This document shows, one piece after another, positions 46,425 to 56,500 of a stretch of 64,000 bases of DNA (position 1 is the first letter of the stretch; each line of letters starts with the position of its first letter). The stretch comes from Chitinophaga varians (GTDB lineage Bacteria; Bacteroidota; Bacteroidia; Chitinophagales; Chitinophagaceae), in contig NZ_JACVFB010000009.1 of NCBI RefSeq assembly GCF_014529945.1, positions 1 to 64,000 on the forward strand. The letters run 5' to 3'. The position numbers were made by a program, and so were the translations under genes. Under the pieces are notes generated by a model. The model was not told where the DNA came from. It saw only the letters and a program-made list of their open reading frames with translations, and searched no databases.

Positions 46425-46820
46425 TCAAACGTCCCGCTCTTCCGCACACCGCTTACAATACCCGGCTATCATCCCGTTAAAATCCGTGATCACATAGCCT
46501 TCCGGCAGGGGGATATGTATCTTGTGTTGCAGGCACTCCACCGTGCCACATTTCCGGCACTTAAAGTGAAAATGGTTGTGCTGATGTTTGTTATTCGGTT
46601 TATCGCAACCGGCGCAATAAGCGAAGTGCTGCTTGCCATCTTCGTCCATGACCTTATGGACCAGCCCATCTTCACAGAACCGGTTTAGTACGCGGTAGAT
46701 AGTGGCTCTGTCAACTTTGGCTTCCAGTTCCGCCTGCAGCTGCTCATGGCTTAAAGCCCTGTCCGTGAATTTCAGGACGTTCAGGATGTCCGTCTGGGCT
46801 TGTGTATTCCTTCTTTTCAT
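46425..46820 (-). CDS. Fur-family metalloregulator
   Basis: 131 residues. A winged-helix DNA-binding half (HEQLQAELEAKVDRATIYRVLNRF, with the family-typical ATIYRVL recognition helix) is followed by a dimerisation half with a histidine-rich HQHNHFHFKC segment and two CxxC pairs (CRKCG and CKRC), a structural zinc site. The metal specificity (Fe, Zn, Mn or peroxide) cannot be set from sequence. It is divergent from the RidA lipoprotein gene, and a 23-bp near-perfect palindrome starts 7 bp upstream of its start codon, so autoregulation and control of the divergent operon are likely. Confidence 0.88.
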   Translation of the reverse strand: MKRRNTQAQTDILNVLKFTDRALSHEQLQAELEAKVDRATIYRVLNRFCEDGLVHKVMDEDGKQHFAYCAGCDKPNNKHQHNHFHFKCRKCGTVECLQHKIHIPLPEGYVITDFNGMIAGYCKRCAEERDV

Positions 46821-46826
46821 TTTTTG

Positions 46827-46849
46827 TTATTGCGACTTAGTTGCAATAA
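46827..46849. promoter_or_regulatory. Fur-family box, 11-1-11 palindrome
   Basis: TTATTGCGACT-T-AGTTGCAATAA is an inverted repeat with one mismatch in 11, the size and layout of a Fur/Zur-type operator. It lies directly upstream of the Fur-family gene on the minus strand. Confidence 0.65.
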
Positions 46850-46873
46850 TAAGATTTTTTGCTATTATTGCAA
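46841..46873. promoter_or_regulatory. Second inverted repeat sharing the Fur-box half-site
   Basis: TTGCAATAATA (46841-46851) and TATTATTGCAA (46863-46873) are perfect 11-bp inverted repeats separated by 11 bp. With the 46827-46849 palindrome this gives three alternating half-sites between the divergent genes, suggesting cooperative binding that would cover both promoters. Confidence 0.5.
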
Positions 46874-46886
46874 AAAAATAACCACC

Positions 46887-47396
46887 ATGATCAGACCTAT
46901 TCATGCATATGGAAAAGCGCTGTCAGCCATCATTATAGCGACAGCCCTGTACAGCTGCAACCAGGAAATGCCCAGGAAGGAGGCGCCCAAAACGGAGACA
47001 GCCAAACCGGAGTACTTCCTGCTTCGCCCGGAACTGGAGAAAATGTACGGCTACACGCAGGCGGTAAGGATGGGAAATATCGTGAAGGTGGGTGGCGTCA
47101 TCAGCATCGATGATAAAGGAAACCCGGTAGGGAAGGGCGATTACGGACAACAAATGGCCAATTGTTACGCGAGCCTGGAAAAAGTACTTAAACATTATGG
47201 CTGCACTTTCGATGATGTGGTACTGGAGAACATCTATACCACGAGTATGGCGGCTCTGCAAAAGAACGCCGCCTACCGGCAGAAAATATATACTCATCAT
47301 TTCCCTACCGGCAGCTGGATTGGCGTAAAAGAACTGGGATTGCCGGATGCGATGATTGAAATAGAAATAGAAGCATTGATTTCTAAAGAACAATAA
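46887..47396 (+). CDS. RidA/YjgF-family lipoprotein
   Basis: 169 residues from the ATG at 46887, chosen because it opens a lipoprotein signal (KALSAIIIATALYSC, lipobox LYSC at about residue 23); an upstream in-frame ATG at 46800 lies within the regulator gene. The mature part is a RidA domain: YGYTQAVRMGNIVKVGGVIS, NCYASLEKVLKHYGCTFDDVV and the C-terminal GLPDAMIEIEIEALI. RidA proteins deaminate reactive enamines or imines, but the export signal is unusual for that role. It is followed 6 bp later by a DinB gene, and is probably controlled by the Fur-family regulator. Confidence 0.82.
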   Translation: MIRPIHAYGKALSAIIIATALYSCNQEMPRKEAPKTETAKPEYFLLRPELEKMYGYTQAVRMGNIVKVGGVISIDDKGNPVGKGDYGQQMANCYASLEKVLKHYGCTFDDVVLENIYTTSMAALQKNAAYRQKIYTHHFPTGSWIGVKELGLPDAMIEIEIEALISKEQ

Positions 47397-47402
47397 CAGG
47401 CT

Positions 47403-47849
47403 ATGAAAACATTCTTCAAAGAATTATTTGAATATAACCATGGCGTCAATCAACAATTGCTGGAGGTATTACGTGCTCACACGGACCAGGCGTCTGAAAA
47501 AGCGATAAAGTTATATTGTCATATCCTCAACGGACATCTGATCTGGAATAACAGGATAGCAGCAAGGGACGCTGCCCCCGATATCTGGGAGGTACATACC
47601 ATACAGCAATGTCAGGATATGGATAAAACAAGCTATGCACACACATTATCTATTATAGATGACTATGACCTGAATGATATTATCCGGCATGCTAAGATCA
47701 AAGGGAAGCCTTTCAGCAAAAAGGTGTCGGAGATACTTTTTCATATCATTAATCACTCCACCTATCACCGGGCACAAATAGCCACGGAGTTCCGGTTGAG
47801 CGGACTGCAGCCTGTGATGACTGATTTTATTTTTTATGAGAAAATATAA
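47403..47849 (+). CDS. DinB-family metal-binding four-helix protein
   Basis: 148 residues. The layout FFKELFEYNHGVNQQLLEVL at the start, HILNGHLIWNNRI in the middle and ILFHIINHSTYHRAQI near the end matches the DinB/YfiT fold, where the three histidines (first in CHILNGH, the others in IINHSTYHRAQI) bind a divalent metal. Members act as thiol S-transferases or hydrolases; the reaction here is unknown. It is 6 bp after the RidA gene, so both are in one transcript. Confidence 0.82.
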   Translation: MKTFFKELFEYNHGVNQQLLEVLRAHTDQASEKAIKLYCHILNGHLIWNNRIAARDAAPDIWEVHTIQQCQDMDKTSYAHTLSIIDDYDLNDIIRHAKIKGKPFSKKVSEILFHIINHSTYHRAQIATEFRLSGLQPVMTDFIFYEKI

Positions 47850-47859
47850 CTGTTGCTGA

Positions 47860-48765
47860 TCAATCTCCCGTAGGCCGGAAGCTCGGTGCGCCCGCATTGC
47901 TTTCCACCAGGGCCTTCCGGTATTCCCGGGGAGATTTGCCCTGGTAGATTTTAAACTGCCTGTTGAAATAGGAGATGTTGTCAAATCCGCAGGCATAGCA
48001 TATCTCAGCGATGCCATGATCTGTACCGATCAGCAATTTGGTAGCGTGACTGATGCGCGTTTCATTGACAAATTGCGAGAATGTTTTGCTGGTCCGCCTT
48101 TTAAAGTAACGACAAAACGCGGCTTCGTTCATGCATGCCAGTGAGGCGGCCGATTTACTGTCCACGTGCGTATGATAATTCTCCAGCACGTATTTAAATA
48201 TAGATTCCAGCTTCTTTGAATCTACGTCCTTATAGTGTATCTTTCTCGGGTCATCTGTCAGCAGCAATACATCGTCACTGTTTTGTTGAGACAGCCCATC
48301 CAGCAGCTGCAGCAATATGATGAGATTTTTCATTTGCTGATTCGCCTGGAACTGAAAAAACATCGTACTGAGCACCGGCGGTAGTTTCCTGAATTGAATG
48401 CCGCGCTCGGATAATTGCATCAGCTCTTTTATCTTCCTTAATTCCAGTTTGTCGAAAAAATCCTTGCCAAGGAAGTCTTCTGTGAATTGTACGATGATCG
48501 CGTGGGCTACTTCTTCACCACTGCCGGGAGGCGTATTGTCGTTGCAAAAACAGTGGACCAAACCGGGACCGAACATGTAAATCTCTCCCTCGCTGAAGTT
48601 GATGACTTTGTTGCCCGCATATACCTTGCCGGAACTTTTTACCATCAGGATTAACTCGTGCCCGTGATGAAAATGAAAAGTGTTGGTGAAGCGTGGCTGG
48701 CAAAATTCCTTGATCACAAAACTGGCATCTTCCGGAGTAGATATGTGTCGGTAGGCAACTTTCAT
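47860..48765 (-). CDS. AraC-family transcriptional regulator
   Basis: 301 residues. The N-terminal cupin (about 1-110; FHFHHGHELILMVKSSGKVYAG, INFSEGEIYMFGPGLVHCF) probably binds a sugar-like ligand. The C-terminal AraC DNA-binding domain (about 190-290) has two helix-turn-helix motifs, ASLACMNEAAFCRYFKRRTSKTF and IAEICYACGFDNISYFNRQFK, followed by GKSPREYRK. It is divergent from the catabolic operon starting at 49005 and is the natural candidate for its activator. Confidence 0.88.
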   Translation of the reverse strand: MKVAYRHISTPEDASFVIKEFCQPRFTNTFHFHHGHELILMVKSSGKVYAGNKVINFSEGEIYMFGPGLVHCFCNDNTPPGSGEEVAHAIIVQFTEDFLGKDFFDKLELRKIKELMQLSERGIQFRKLPPVLSTMFFQFQANQQMKNLIILLQLLDGLSQQNSDDVLLLTDDPRKIHYKDVDSKKLESIFKYVLENYHTHVDSKSAASLACMNEAAFCRYFKRRTSKTFSQFVNETRISHATKLLIGTDHGIAEICYACGFDNISYFNRQFKIYQGKSPREYRKALVESNAGAPSFRPTGD

Positions 48766-48854
48766 AATTGGTGTTTTTAGTACACTATTTATTTTCTAAC
48801 GTGGGAAATCGGAATTAAGGTAAATATAGTATCAATATTTTGCAAATGCAGTAC

Positions 48855-48885
48855 TTTTATTTCAACGGTAGTCTGAATATGTTTG
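48855..48885 (+). promoter_or_regulatory. Possible Bacteroidota promoter for the 49005 operon
   Basis: TTTT (48855-48858), a 19-bp spacer and TATGTTTG (48878-48885) match TTTG-N19-TAnnTTTG except for one base. It would give a leader of about 110 nt before the ATG at 49005, in the AraC-divergent intergenic region. Confidence 0.4.
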
Positions 48886-49004
48886 TGAAGCAATGATTCT
48901 TTTCCCGTTATGGACCCAACCAGTTGATGCACTATCAATGCCTTGCTATTGGCCGTTCTTAGAGATAAACCAAAATTTTTAATCACTCATATACTTCATG
49001 CGTT

Positions 49005-49889
49005 ATGGAACTGGGAATACACAACTGGATGCGCGCCGAAACAATAGAGACCACCATCAGGAGAGTGGCTGCACTTGGATATACCCGGCTGGAAATCGCC
49101 GGGAATCCAGAACAATATGATACGAAACACATCAACCAGCTCATGAAGGACCATGGCTTGTCCTGCTGGGGGTCAGTAACGCTGATGCTGGGTGGGCGTA
49201 ACCTGGTGGCCAGAGATGAGGCGCAGCGGGCACGGTCGGTACAATACGTAAAAGACGTGGTGAAGATGGTAAAGGAACTCAACGGGCACATGGTATCGGT
49301 CGTACCAGGCACCGTGGGAAAAATTGTTCCTGATGGCCGGCCGGAAGAAGAATGGAAATGGGCCGTGGACGCACTGAAAGAGATATATGACTACAGCGAG
49401 GCGGCCGGCGTACTGCTCGGCATAGAACCCATCAATCGCTTTGAAACTTATTTCATCAACAGGGCTGAACAGGCACTCGCTTTGGCGACGGCCGTAGGTC
49501 CCCACTGCGGCGTTTGTCTGGATACTTTCCACATGAATATGGAAGAAACGGATATGTATGCCTCCATCAGGAAGGCGAAAGGCAGATTGACCGGCTTTCA
49601 TGTGGCCGATAACAACAGAATGGCGCCGGGGATGGGACATCTCAACTGGGAGAAGATCGTTGCCACGCTGAAAGAAGTAGGGTATGACGGCGTGCTTTCC
49701 GTGGAATTCTGCGCGCCGCTGGACCGTACACCGGCCAACCCTTATCCGGATTCCATCGATGAGCACCCGGAGAACCTTTCACCTGAACAGGCGAAGTTTC
49801 TCGTAGACCACGGCAGCACGTCCGTCACGGAAGCATTTTACACCATGCTCACTACTCAATCCTTTAATACTTTATCAAAACTTATTTAG
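49005..49889 (+). CDS. TIM-barrel sugar isomerase/epimerase
   Basis: 294 residues of the AP_endonuc_2 / xylose isomerase-like fold. Metal and active-site segments visible are LGIEPINRFE, CLDTFHMNMEE, GFHVADNNRMAPGMGHLNW and LSVEFCAP, as in D-tagatose 3-epimerases and hydroxypyruvate isomerases. It interconverts keto-sugars or sugar acids; the exact substrate is not clear. It is the first gene of a five- or six-gene run that continues 7 bp downstream with an enolase-superfamily enzyme. Confidence 0.82.
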   Translation: MELGIHNWMRAETIETTIRRVAALGYTRLEIAGNPEQYDTKHINQLMKDHGLSCWGSVTLMLGGRNLVARDEAQRARSVQYVKDVVKMVKELNGHMVSVVPGTVGKIVPDGRPEEEWKWAVDALKEIYDYSEAAGVLLGIEPINRFETYFINRAEQALALATAVGPHCGVCLDTFHMNMEETDMYASIRKAKGRLTGFHVADNNRMAPGMGHLNWEKIVATLKEVGYDGVLSVEFCAPLDRTPANPYPDSIDEHPENLSPEQAKFLVDHGSTSVTEAFYTMLTTQSFNTLSKLI

Positions 49890-49896
49890 AGAACTG

Positions 49897-51063
49897 ATGA
49901 AAATAGCTAATGTAGAGGCATTTTGGTTGCGTTGTCCCGTCCCAAAAGAAAAACAACATACTTCAGATTACGGACTACTGGCCAATTTTGACATGACGTT
50001 GGTAGTGATCACCACAGAAGACGGTCTGCAGGGATTTGGTGAGGCCAAAGCAGCAGTGGGATCTTCAGGGGTATGCGCCTCGATTGTGAACTGTATCGAA
50101 AATGAACTGAAACCTGCCTTGATAGGGAAGCACGTGAAAGATATCACCCGTCTCTGGGAGGAAATGTATAATGGCACGCGCGACCACTATGCTTTATCGA
50201 GAGGCCGGAAATTCCCCGTCCTCGGCAGAAGAGGCCTCACGGTATCTGCTATGAGCGGTATAGACACTGCCTTGTGGGACCTGAAAGGAAAAATGCTGAA
50301 TGTGCCGGTGATGGACCTGCTGGGGGGCGCCTGCAGAGACAGGATGCCGGCCTATGCCAGCGGTGGCTGGGCAGACGCGGACAACATCGGCGCACAGCTG
50401 AAAGGTTACGTGGACAAAGGTTTTGGCGGCGTTAAAATGCGCGTGGGCGTGATGGATAAGACGGTACAGAACAGCATCGACAGGGTGAAAGCAGCCCGGG
50501 CTGCCTTAGGGCCGGATATCAAACTCATGACAGATGCCCACGGCACTTTCAGTGTGCCGGAAGCGAAACAATTCTGTCGCGGTGTACGGGACTGTAACCT
50601 CTATTGGTTTGAGGAACCTATCAGTCCCGATAACAGAAAAGGAACGGCGGAAGTGCGGGCATCTACCCATATTCCCATCGCCGCCGGTGAAAGTGAATAT
50701 ACCAGTTTCGATATCAATGAGCTGCTGGATATACGGGCCATTGATGTGGTACAGCCGGATGCCGCTATCATTGGCGGTATCTCGGAAGCGGTGCGGGTAG
50801 CGCATCTGGCGAGCGTGCATCAGCTGGAGCTGGCGCCGCATTGCTGGGGATCGGCGTTCTCTTTTATGGCCGGACTGAATGTGGCCTTTGCATCACCGTC
50901 GGCGACGATCATTGAGTTTTCCCTCGGTGGCAACCCTATGATGTATGAACTGGTAAAAGAACAAATTACGGTGACAGACGGCCATCTGCCGGCGCCTACC
51001 GCACCGGGACTGGGAGTGAGCCCTGACTGGGATTTTGTACGGGATTTTAAACAAAAAGTATAG
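49897..51063 (+). CDS. Enolase-superfamily (mandelate racemase/sugar acid dehydratase) enzyme
   Basis: 388 residues, normal for the MR/MLE family. The base motif is GVKMRVGV (K-x-R form), the metal ligands are the Asp in LMTDAHGT and the Glu residues in WFEEP and AGES, and the second base is His in APHCWGSA. That set fits sugar acid dehydratases or racemases. It most likely dehydrates an aldonic or uronic acid. Neighbours are an isomerase and a hydroxyacid dehydrogenase, consistent with sugar acid breakdown. Confidence 0.85.
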   Translation: MKIANVEAFWLRCPVPKEKQHTSDYGLLANFDMTLVVITTEDGLQGFGEAKAAVGSSGVCASIVNCIENELKPALIGKHVKDITRLWEEMYNGTRDHYALSRGRKFPVLGRRGLTVSAMSGIDTALWDLKGKMLNVPVMDLLGGACRDRMPAYASGGWADADNIGAQLKGYVDKGFGGVKMRVGVMDKTVQNSIDRVKAARAALGPDIKLMTDAHGTFSVPEAKQFCRGVRDCNLYWFEEPISPDNRKGTAEVRASTHIPIAAGESEYTSFDINELLDIRAIDVVQPDAAIIGGISEAVRVAHLASVHQLELAPHCWGSAFSFMAGLNVAFASPSATIIEFSLGGNPMMYELVKEQITVTDGHLPAPTAPGLGVSPDWDFVRDFKQKV

Positions 51064-51078
51064 TGTAAATAAAGATAT

Positions 51079-51567
51079 ATGGCTAAAGCACTTAAAATTA
51101 ACCACGTTACGCTGATCGTAGACAATCTGGAAAAAGCCGGGGCCTTCTATCAGCATGAATTGGGCTTAGCACAGCTTGCCGCCTTTAGGTTTGATTATCC
51201 TGTGATGTTCTTCAAATTCAATGAAGAACAACAATTGCATATCTCCGAATGGGAAGATAAAACCTCCTTCCGTGGGCATATCTGTGTGCAGGTGGATGAT
51301 TTCAACAGCCTTTTCTTTCGCATGAAAGCGCTGAATGTGATTGATATCAACCCATGGGGAAAGGTGAGGAAACTGCCTGACGGGGCCATGCAGATGTTTG
51401 TCCGCGACCCTGCGGGCAATCTGGTGGAGATCTCTTCCACGCCAGGCGCAGACATCGATCCGCGGATATTTACGGATGAACTGTATGAAGAAGGACTATA
51501 CGTTTCCAACAGAAATGATTTCAGAGGATACCGCTCCGATGATGCTACTTTATATCACGACAGATGA
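51079..51567 (+). CDS. VOC-family (glyoxalase/dioxygenase fold) protein
   Basis: 162 residues, one VOC domain: KINHVTLIVDNLEKAGAFYQ (metal His near residue 9), QQLHISEWED with a second His, and a C-terminal DPAGNLVEISS carrying the metal Glu. The metal site appears complete. VOC proteins act as lyases, epimerases or dioxygenases; this one may rearrange a pathway intermediate. It overlaps the following dehydrogenase gene by 4 bp, so they are translationally coupled. Confidence 0.82.
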   Translation: MAKALKINHVTLIVDNLEKAGAFYQHELGLAQLAAFRFDYPVMFFKFNEEQQLHISEWEDKTSFRGHICVQVDDFNSLFFRMKALNVIDINPWGKVRKLPDGAMQMFVRDPAGNLVEISSTPGADIDPRIFTDELYEEGLYVSNRNDFRGYRSDDATLYHDR

Positions 51568-52514
51568 GAAAAAACGTACTACTGCTCGAAACGATTGCGG
51601 AAGAGGCATTGGCTGTTCTTCAGGACCACGTGAACGTATACACGGGATATAATGACACGGACGTAAAAGAAATACTGGCGAGGGAGGAGATCCATGCCGT
51701 TATTACCAGAGGGAAGGGGCTGATCAATAAACCGTTGATGGACGCGTGCCCGCACTTGCAGGTAGCTGCCAGATGCGGCGTGGGACTGGACAACGTAGAC
51801 GTTGCGGAAGCTTCTGCCAGAAAAATAATGGTCATCAATGCTCCGGGCAGTAATGCCGCCACTATCGCGGAACATACGCTGGCGCTGATGTTGATGCTGA
51901 TGCGGGATATGTACGGGTCGGTGGCACAGGTGAAACAGGACAACTGGAGCTGGCGCAACCAATATGCCGGCGATGAACTGCATGGTAAAACACTCGGCAT
52001 ACTGGGCATGGGCAATATCGGAAAACGGGTTGCCCGGCTGGGAGCGGCTTTCGGCATGGACGTGTGCTACTGGAGCAAATCCGCCAGCGACCAGCCTTAT
52101 CCGTATCTGGCCATGGAAGCGGTGTTACAACGTTCAGATGTGGTGAGCCTTCATCTTCCTTTTAATAACGAAACGAACGGCATTATCGGCGCTACACAGC
52201 TCGGACTAATGAAAGCAGGCTCGCTGCTGATCAACACCGCGAGAGGCGCGTTGGTGGATCACACCGCCCTGCTGCAGGCCTTACAGGAAAAGAAGCTGGC
52301 AGGATACGCGGCGGATGTATTACCGGACGAACCGCCGGTGCAGTCGCGGGAACTGGTCCGGCATCCGCAGGTAATTGTCACGCCGCATTCCGGCAGCCTT
52401 ACCGCTACTACGTACAGGCATATATGTATGACCACCATCAACAATGTGGTGGCTGCCCTCACCGGCAAGGGCCCGGACCCGGACAGCATTTTTAACCGGC
52501 ACGCGATTCAATAA
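51564..52514 (+). CDS. D-2-hydroxyacid dehydrogenase (NAD-dependent)
   Basis: 316 residues. NAD-binding GILGMGNIGKRVARLG, catalytic Arg in LINTARGALVD and catalytic His in IVTPHSGS are all in place, as in the phosphoglycerate/lactate dehydrogenase family. It interconverts a 2-keto acid and its D-hydroxy acid. With the dehydratase upstream it would reduce or oxidise a keto-deoxy sugar acid; the substrate is inferred only. Confidence 0.88.
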   Translation: MRKNVLLLETIAEEALAVLQDHVNVYTGYNDTDVKEILAREEIHAVITRGKGLINKPLMDACPHLQVAARCGVGLDNVDVAEASARKIMVINAPGSNAATIAEHTLALMLMLMRDMYGSVAQVKQDNWSWRNQYAGDELHGKTLGILGMGNIGKRVARLGAAFGMDVCYWSKSASDQPYPYLAMEAVLQRSDVVSLHLPFNNETNGIIGATQLGLMKAGSLLINTARGALVDHTALLQALQEKKLAGYAADVLPDEPPVQSRELVRHPQVIVTPHSGSLTATTYRHICMTTINNVVAALTGKGPDPDSIFNRHAIQ

Positions 52515-52604
52515 AAAAGCATCATCAGCAAAAAATGATCTTCGCTCTTTGCGTACTTAATTTAAAAACCTTTACGCCCTTTGCGAGAAAAAATCCGCCA
52601 TACA

Positions 52605-53465
52605 ATGAAAAAAATTCTCCTTTGTTTATTGCTGATCGCCGGCACTGCCGGCGCACTCCTTGCTCAATCTTCCGGAAAGGCGAAAAAGCCGCTGGTAGTT
52701 TTTGTGACCGGAGACCATGAGTACAGCAGCGAAGAAACCATGCCGCTCATAGCCGCTGCGCTGGAGAAAGACTATGGCATGAAAACAATTGTGCTCAAAG
52801 CATCGCCTGATTATAACAGCGAAGAAAATATTCCGGGCCTGGAAGTCCTCCAACAGGCGGACCTTGCGGTTTTCTATCTGCGTTGGCGCAGGCTTCCGGC
52901 TGAACAGCTTGCGCATATCGAAGCTTACCTGAAAAGCGGCAAACCGGTGATGGGCTTCCGTACTACCACCCATGCGTTCCATTTTCCGGAAGGTCATGCC
53001 AGCGAAAAATGGAATGCCTTCGGCGAATTCGCTTTAAATGCCCCTCCGGGCTGGGGCGGCGCCGCAAAACATACGCACTATGGCCATGAAAGCAGCACAG
53101 ACGTTAGCGTGATACCCGCCCAGGCAGCCAATCCGATACTGACAGGCGTCGCAAAAAAATTCCACGTCCGTTCCTGGCTGTACCGTGTGTTGCCGGATTA
53201 CCCTGTGAAAGGCTCTACGTGGCTGCTCATGGGCAAAGCGGTCAACCCCGATAAGGCGGCGATCGAAAATCCCGTGGCCTGGACAGGCACCAACTCCTTC
53301 GGTGGCAAAGTGTTTATGACCACCATGGGCCATCCGGAAGACTTCCGGCAGGAGCCTTTCCAGCGGCTCGTGATCAACGCCATCCATGATGAACTGGGAC
53401 TGAAAGTTCCCCGCAAATGGAAAGGCAAAATAGACATCCAGGTGCCCTACCGGGTAGCGAAATAA
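52605..53465 (+). CDS. Secreted ThuA-like protein
   Basis: 286 residues from the ATG at 52605, chosen because it opens a signal peptide (MKKILLCLLLIAGTAGALLAQ); an upstream ATG at 52581 adds eight charged residues. The mature part is a ThuA (flavodoxin/GATase-like) fold: VVFVTGDHEYSSEETMP, DLAVFYLRWRRLP, PVMGFRTTTHAF and KVFMTTMGHPEDF. ThuA homologues act in trehalose/disaccharide use, often with the PVC-type dehydrogenases encoded next (41 bp downstream). Confidence 0.85.
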   Translation: MKKILLCLLLIAGTAGALLAQSSGKAKKPLVVFVTGDHEYSSEETMPLIAAALEKDYGMKTIVLKASPDYNSEENIPGLEVLQQADLAVFYLRWRRLPAEQLAHIEAYLKSGKPVMGFRTTTHAFHFPEGHASEKWNAFGEFALNAPPGWGGAAKHTHYGHESSTDVSVIPAQAANPILTGVAKKFHVRSWLYRVLPDYPVKGSTWLLMGKAVNPDKAAIENPVAWTGTNSFGGKVFMTTMGHPEDFRQEPFQRLVINAIHDELGLKVPRKWKGKIDIQVPYRVAK

Positions 53466-53505
53466 GTACCCAACGTTTACTCATTCCCGTTAAAATAGAT
53501 GAACA

Positions 53506-56500
53506 ATGTCCAGACTATCTAAAATCGGTATGTACGTACCGCTTGTGCCCCTGGTATTGGCGATAATGATACTGGATGCCTGTAGTTCCGGCGGCCATGC
53601 GCCCCTTACGGTTTCCAACGGATCACATATCTCCCTGATCGGTAATAACCTGGGATCGAGAATGATCAACTACGATAATTTTGAAACGGAACTCTATGTC
53701 CGTTATCCGGAATATAACCTCTTCATCCGCAATATGTGCGATGGGGGCGAAACACCGGGCTTCCGCCCTCATTCCGGCAGAAATTCTCCCTGGGCTTTCC
53801 CGGGTGCGGAGAAGTTCCGTCCGGAGCTGGCCAAACAGGTGGAAACCATGGACAACCACAGCCAGGGCCGCTTTGAAACACCCGACCAATGGCTCACCAG
53901 ACTCAAAACAGATGTGATCATCGCCTTCTTCGGTTACAGCGAATCATTCGAAGGCAAAGCTGGCCTGGACGCTTACAAAGCAGAACTGGACGCCTTCATC
54001 AAATGGACGCTTCAACAAAAATACAACGGTACGTCAGCGCCACAGCTGGCGCTCGTTTCACCGATCGCATTCGAAGACCTCTCTGATAAATACGATCTGC
54101 CCAACGGACAGAAAGAAAATGAAAACCTGGCGCTGTATACCGAAGCCATGAAAGAGGTGGCCAGGCAACATCATGTGTTGTTTGTAGATGCTTTTACGCC
54201 ATCTAAAAAATGGTATCAGGAGACAAAGGAGCCATTGACCATCGACGGCTCCCAACTGAATGAAGAAGGGTATAAGAAGCTGGGAAGCCTGCTGGTAGAC
54301 CAGATCTTCGGGAAAGCTTCCCCCAGGGCCGATGCCAACAGACAACTGGTGCACGATGCAGTGAAGGAAAAAAACTGGATGTGGCTCAACGATTATAAGA
54401 TCCCCAATGGCGTGCATGTATTTGGTCGCCGGTACGATCCGTATGGCCCGGACAACTATCCGGCTGAAATAGAGAAGATCCGTGAAATGACGGCGATCCG
54501 GGACTCAGCAGTGTGGCTGGCGGCTTCTAAAGGAAAGAAAAAAGACATCGCGGCAGCCGACCAACACACCAAAGTATTGCCAACCGTTAAAACCAACTAC
54601 AATCCTGCTAAAAACGGAAGTCTCCGGTATCTCACCGGCGAAGAGGCCGTACATCAGCTGAAAGTGCCGCCCGGATACAAGGTGGAGCTCTTTGCCTCCG
54701 AAGAGCAGTTCCCCGACCTGGCCAAACCCATGCAGATGTCGTTTGACAATAAAGGACGTTTATGGGTGGCCGTTATGCCCAGCTATCCGCACTATAAACC
54801 GGGAGATGCTAAGCCCAACGATAAAATTATTATTCTGGAGGATACCGACAACGACGGGAAAGCGGATAAACAAATCACTTTCGCCGACAGCCTGCACCTG
54901 CCCATCGGCTTTGAAATAGCGCCGGAAGGGGTATACGTGGCCCAGGGCACCAATCTTAAACGGTACATCGATACCAATGGCGATGATAAAGCTGATAAAG
55001 AAGAGATCCTGCTCAGCGGCTTCGATGACCATGATACGCATCATAGCAGCCACGCCTTTACCGTAGACCCTTCCGGGGCCATCTATTCCGGAGAAGGCGT
55101 TTTCCTGCATACGCACGTGGAAACATCTTATGGTACCGTACGTGCCACCAACGGCGGCTTTTACAGGTACGACCCCAGACGCCACCAGCTGGAGCGGACG
55201 GCTCAACTGGAAATTCCCAATCCCTGGGGCATTGCGTTCGATGACTGGGGCCAGCCGTTTTTTGCGGAAACATCCAGCCCTGATGTACGCTGGATGCTCC
55301 CCGGCACCGTCTTGCCCCGCTATGGCCAGCACACCCATAAATCGATACAGCTGGTAGAAGAGAAACATAAAGTACGGCCCACATCGGGCCTGGAGTTTGT
55401 GTCCAGCCGCCACTTTCCGGACGAGGTACAGGGAGACTTCCTGATCAATAACACCATCGGTTTCCTCGGCACGAAGGAACACACCCTGGAGGATGACGGG
55501 ACCGGCTATAAAAGCCATCATCGTATGGACCTGCTCGTGAGCAGCGATCCCAATTTCCGGCCGGTAGACCTGGAGTTTGCGCCGGATGGCTCGTTGTATG
55601 TCATCGACTGGCACAACATCCTCATCGGGCATATGCAGCACAATGCACGCGATCCCCTGCGCGACCACTCCCATGGAAGGATATACCGCATCACCTATCC
55701 ATCAAGGCCGTTGGTGAAACCGGCCCATATCGCCGGAGCCAGTATAGACGAACTGCTCGATAATCTCAAATTGCCGGAATACAGGACCCGCTATAGGACC
55801 CGCCGTGAACTGAGAGGACGGGACGTTTCCGAGGTACTCGCCAAACTAAAAACATGGGTGGCCCAACTCGATAAAAACGATCCTAAATACGACCATCATC
55901 TGCTGGAAGGACTCTGGGTAAGCTGGGGAATGAATAAAGTAGATCAGGACCTCCTGAAGCAAGTGTTGAAAGCAAAGGACTATCACGCCAGAGCCGCCGC
56001 CGTGCAGGTGCTGCGTTATACCGGACATCAGGTGCGGGACCAGGCAGATTTACTCCTGCAGGCCGCTAAAGATGAAAACAGCCGGGTACGCCTGATGGCT
56101 ATTGTGGCCGCTTCCTGGATAGGCAAAGAAAAAGGTCTTCCCATTTTGGCAGAAGCAAAGAAAATGCCCCTCGACGAATGGATGGTCCACGCTTATGACG
56201 CCGCCGTCGCTCATTTAAAAGGAGAGAACGTAAAAGAAGAAAACGAAGCGGGAGGCAACGTCAAACTGAAAGGCGCTGAACTCGCCTTGTTTAATCAGGG
56301 CAAACAGATTTATTCGATAGAAGGTTATTGCAGAACATGCCACCAGCCGGACGGGAAAGGCTTGCCGGACGCTGGTTTTCCGCCACTGGCCCATTCACAA
56401 TGGGTAACGGGCAGCGACGAGCGGCTGATTAAACTGGTGATGAAAGGCATGCTGGGACCAATAGAAGTCAACAATAAAAAGTATCCGGGCCAGGTGCCGA

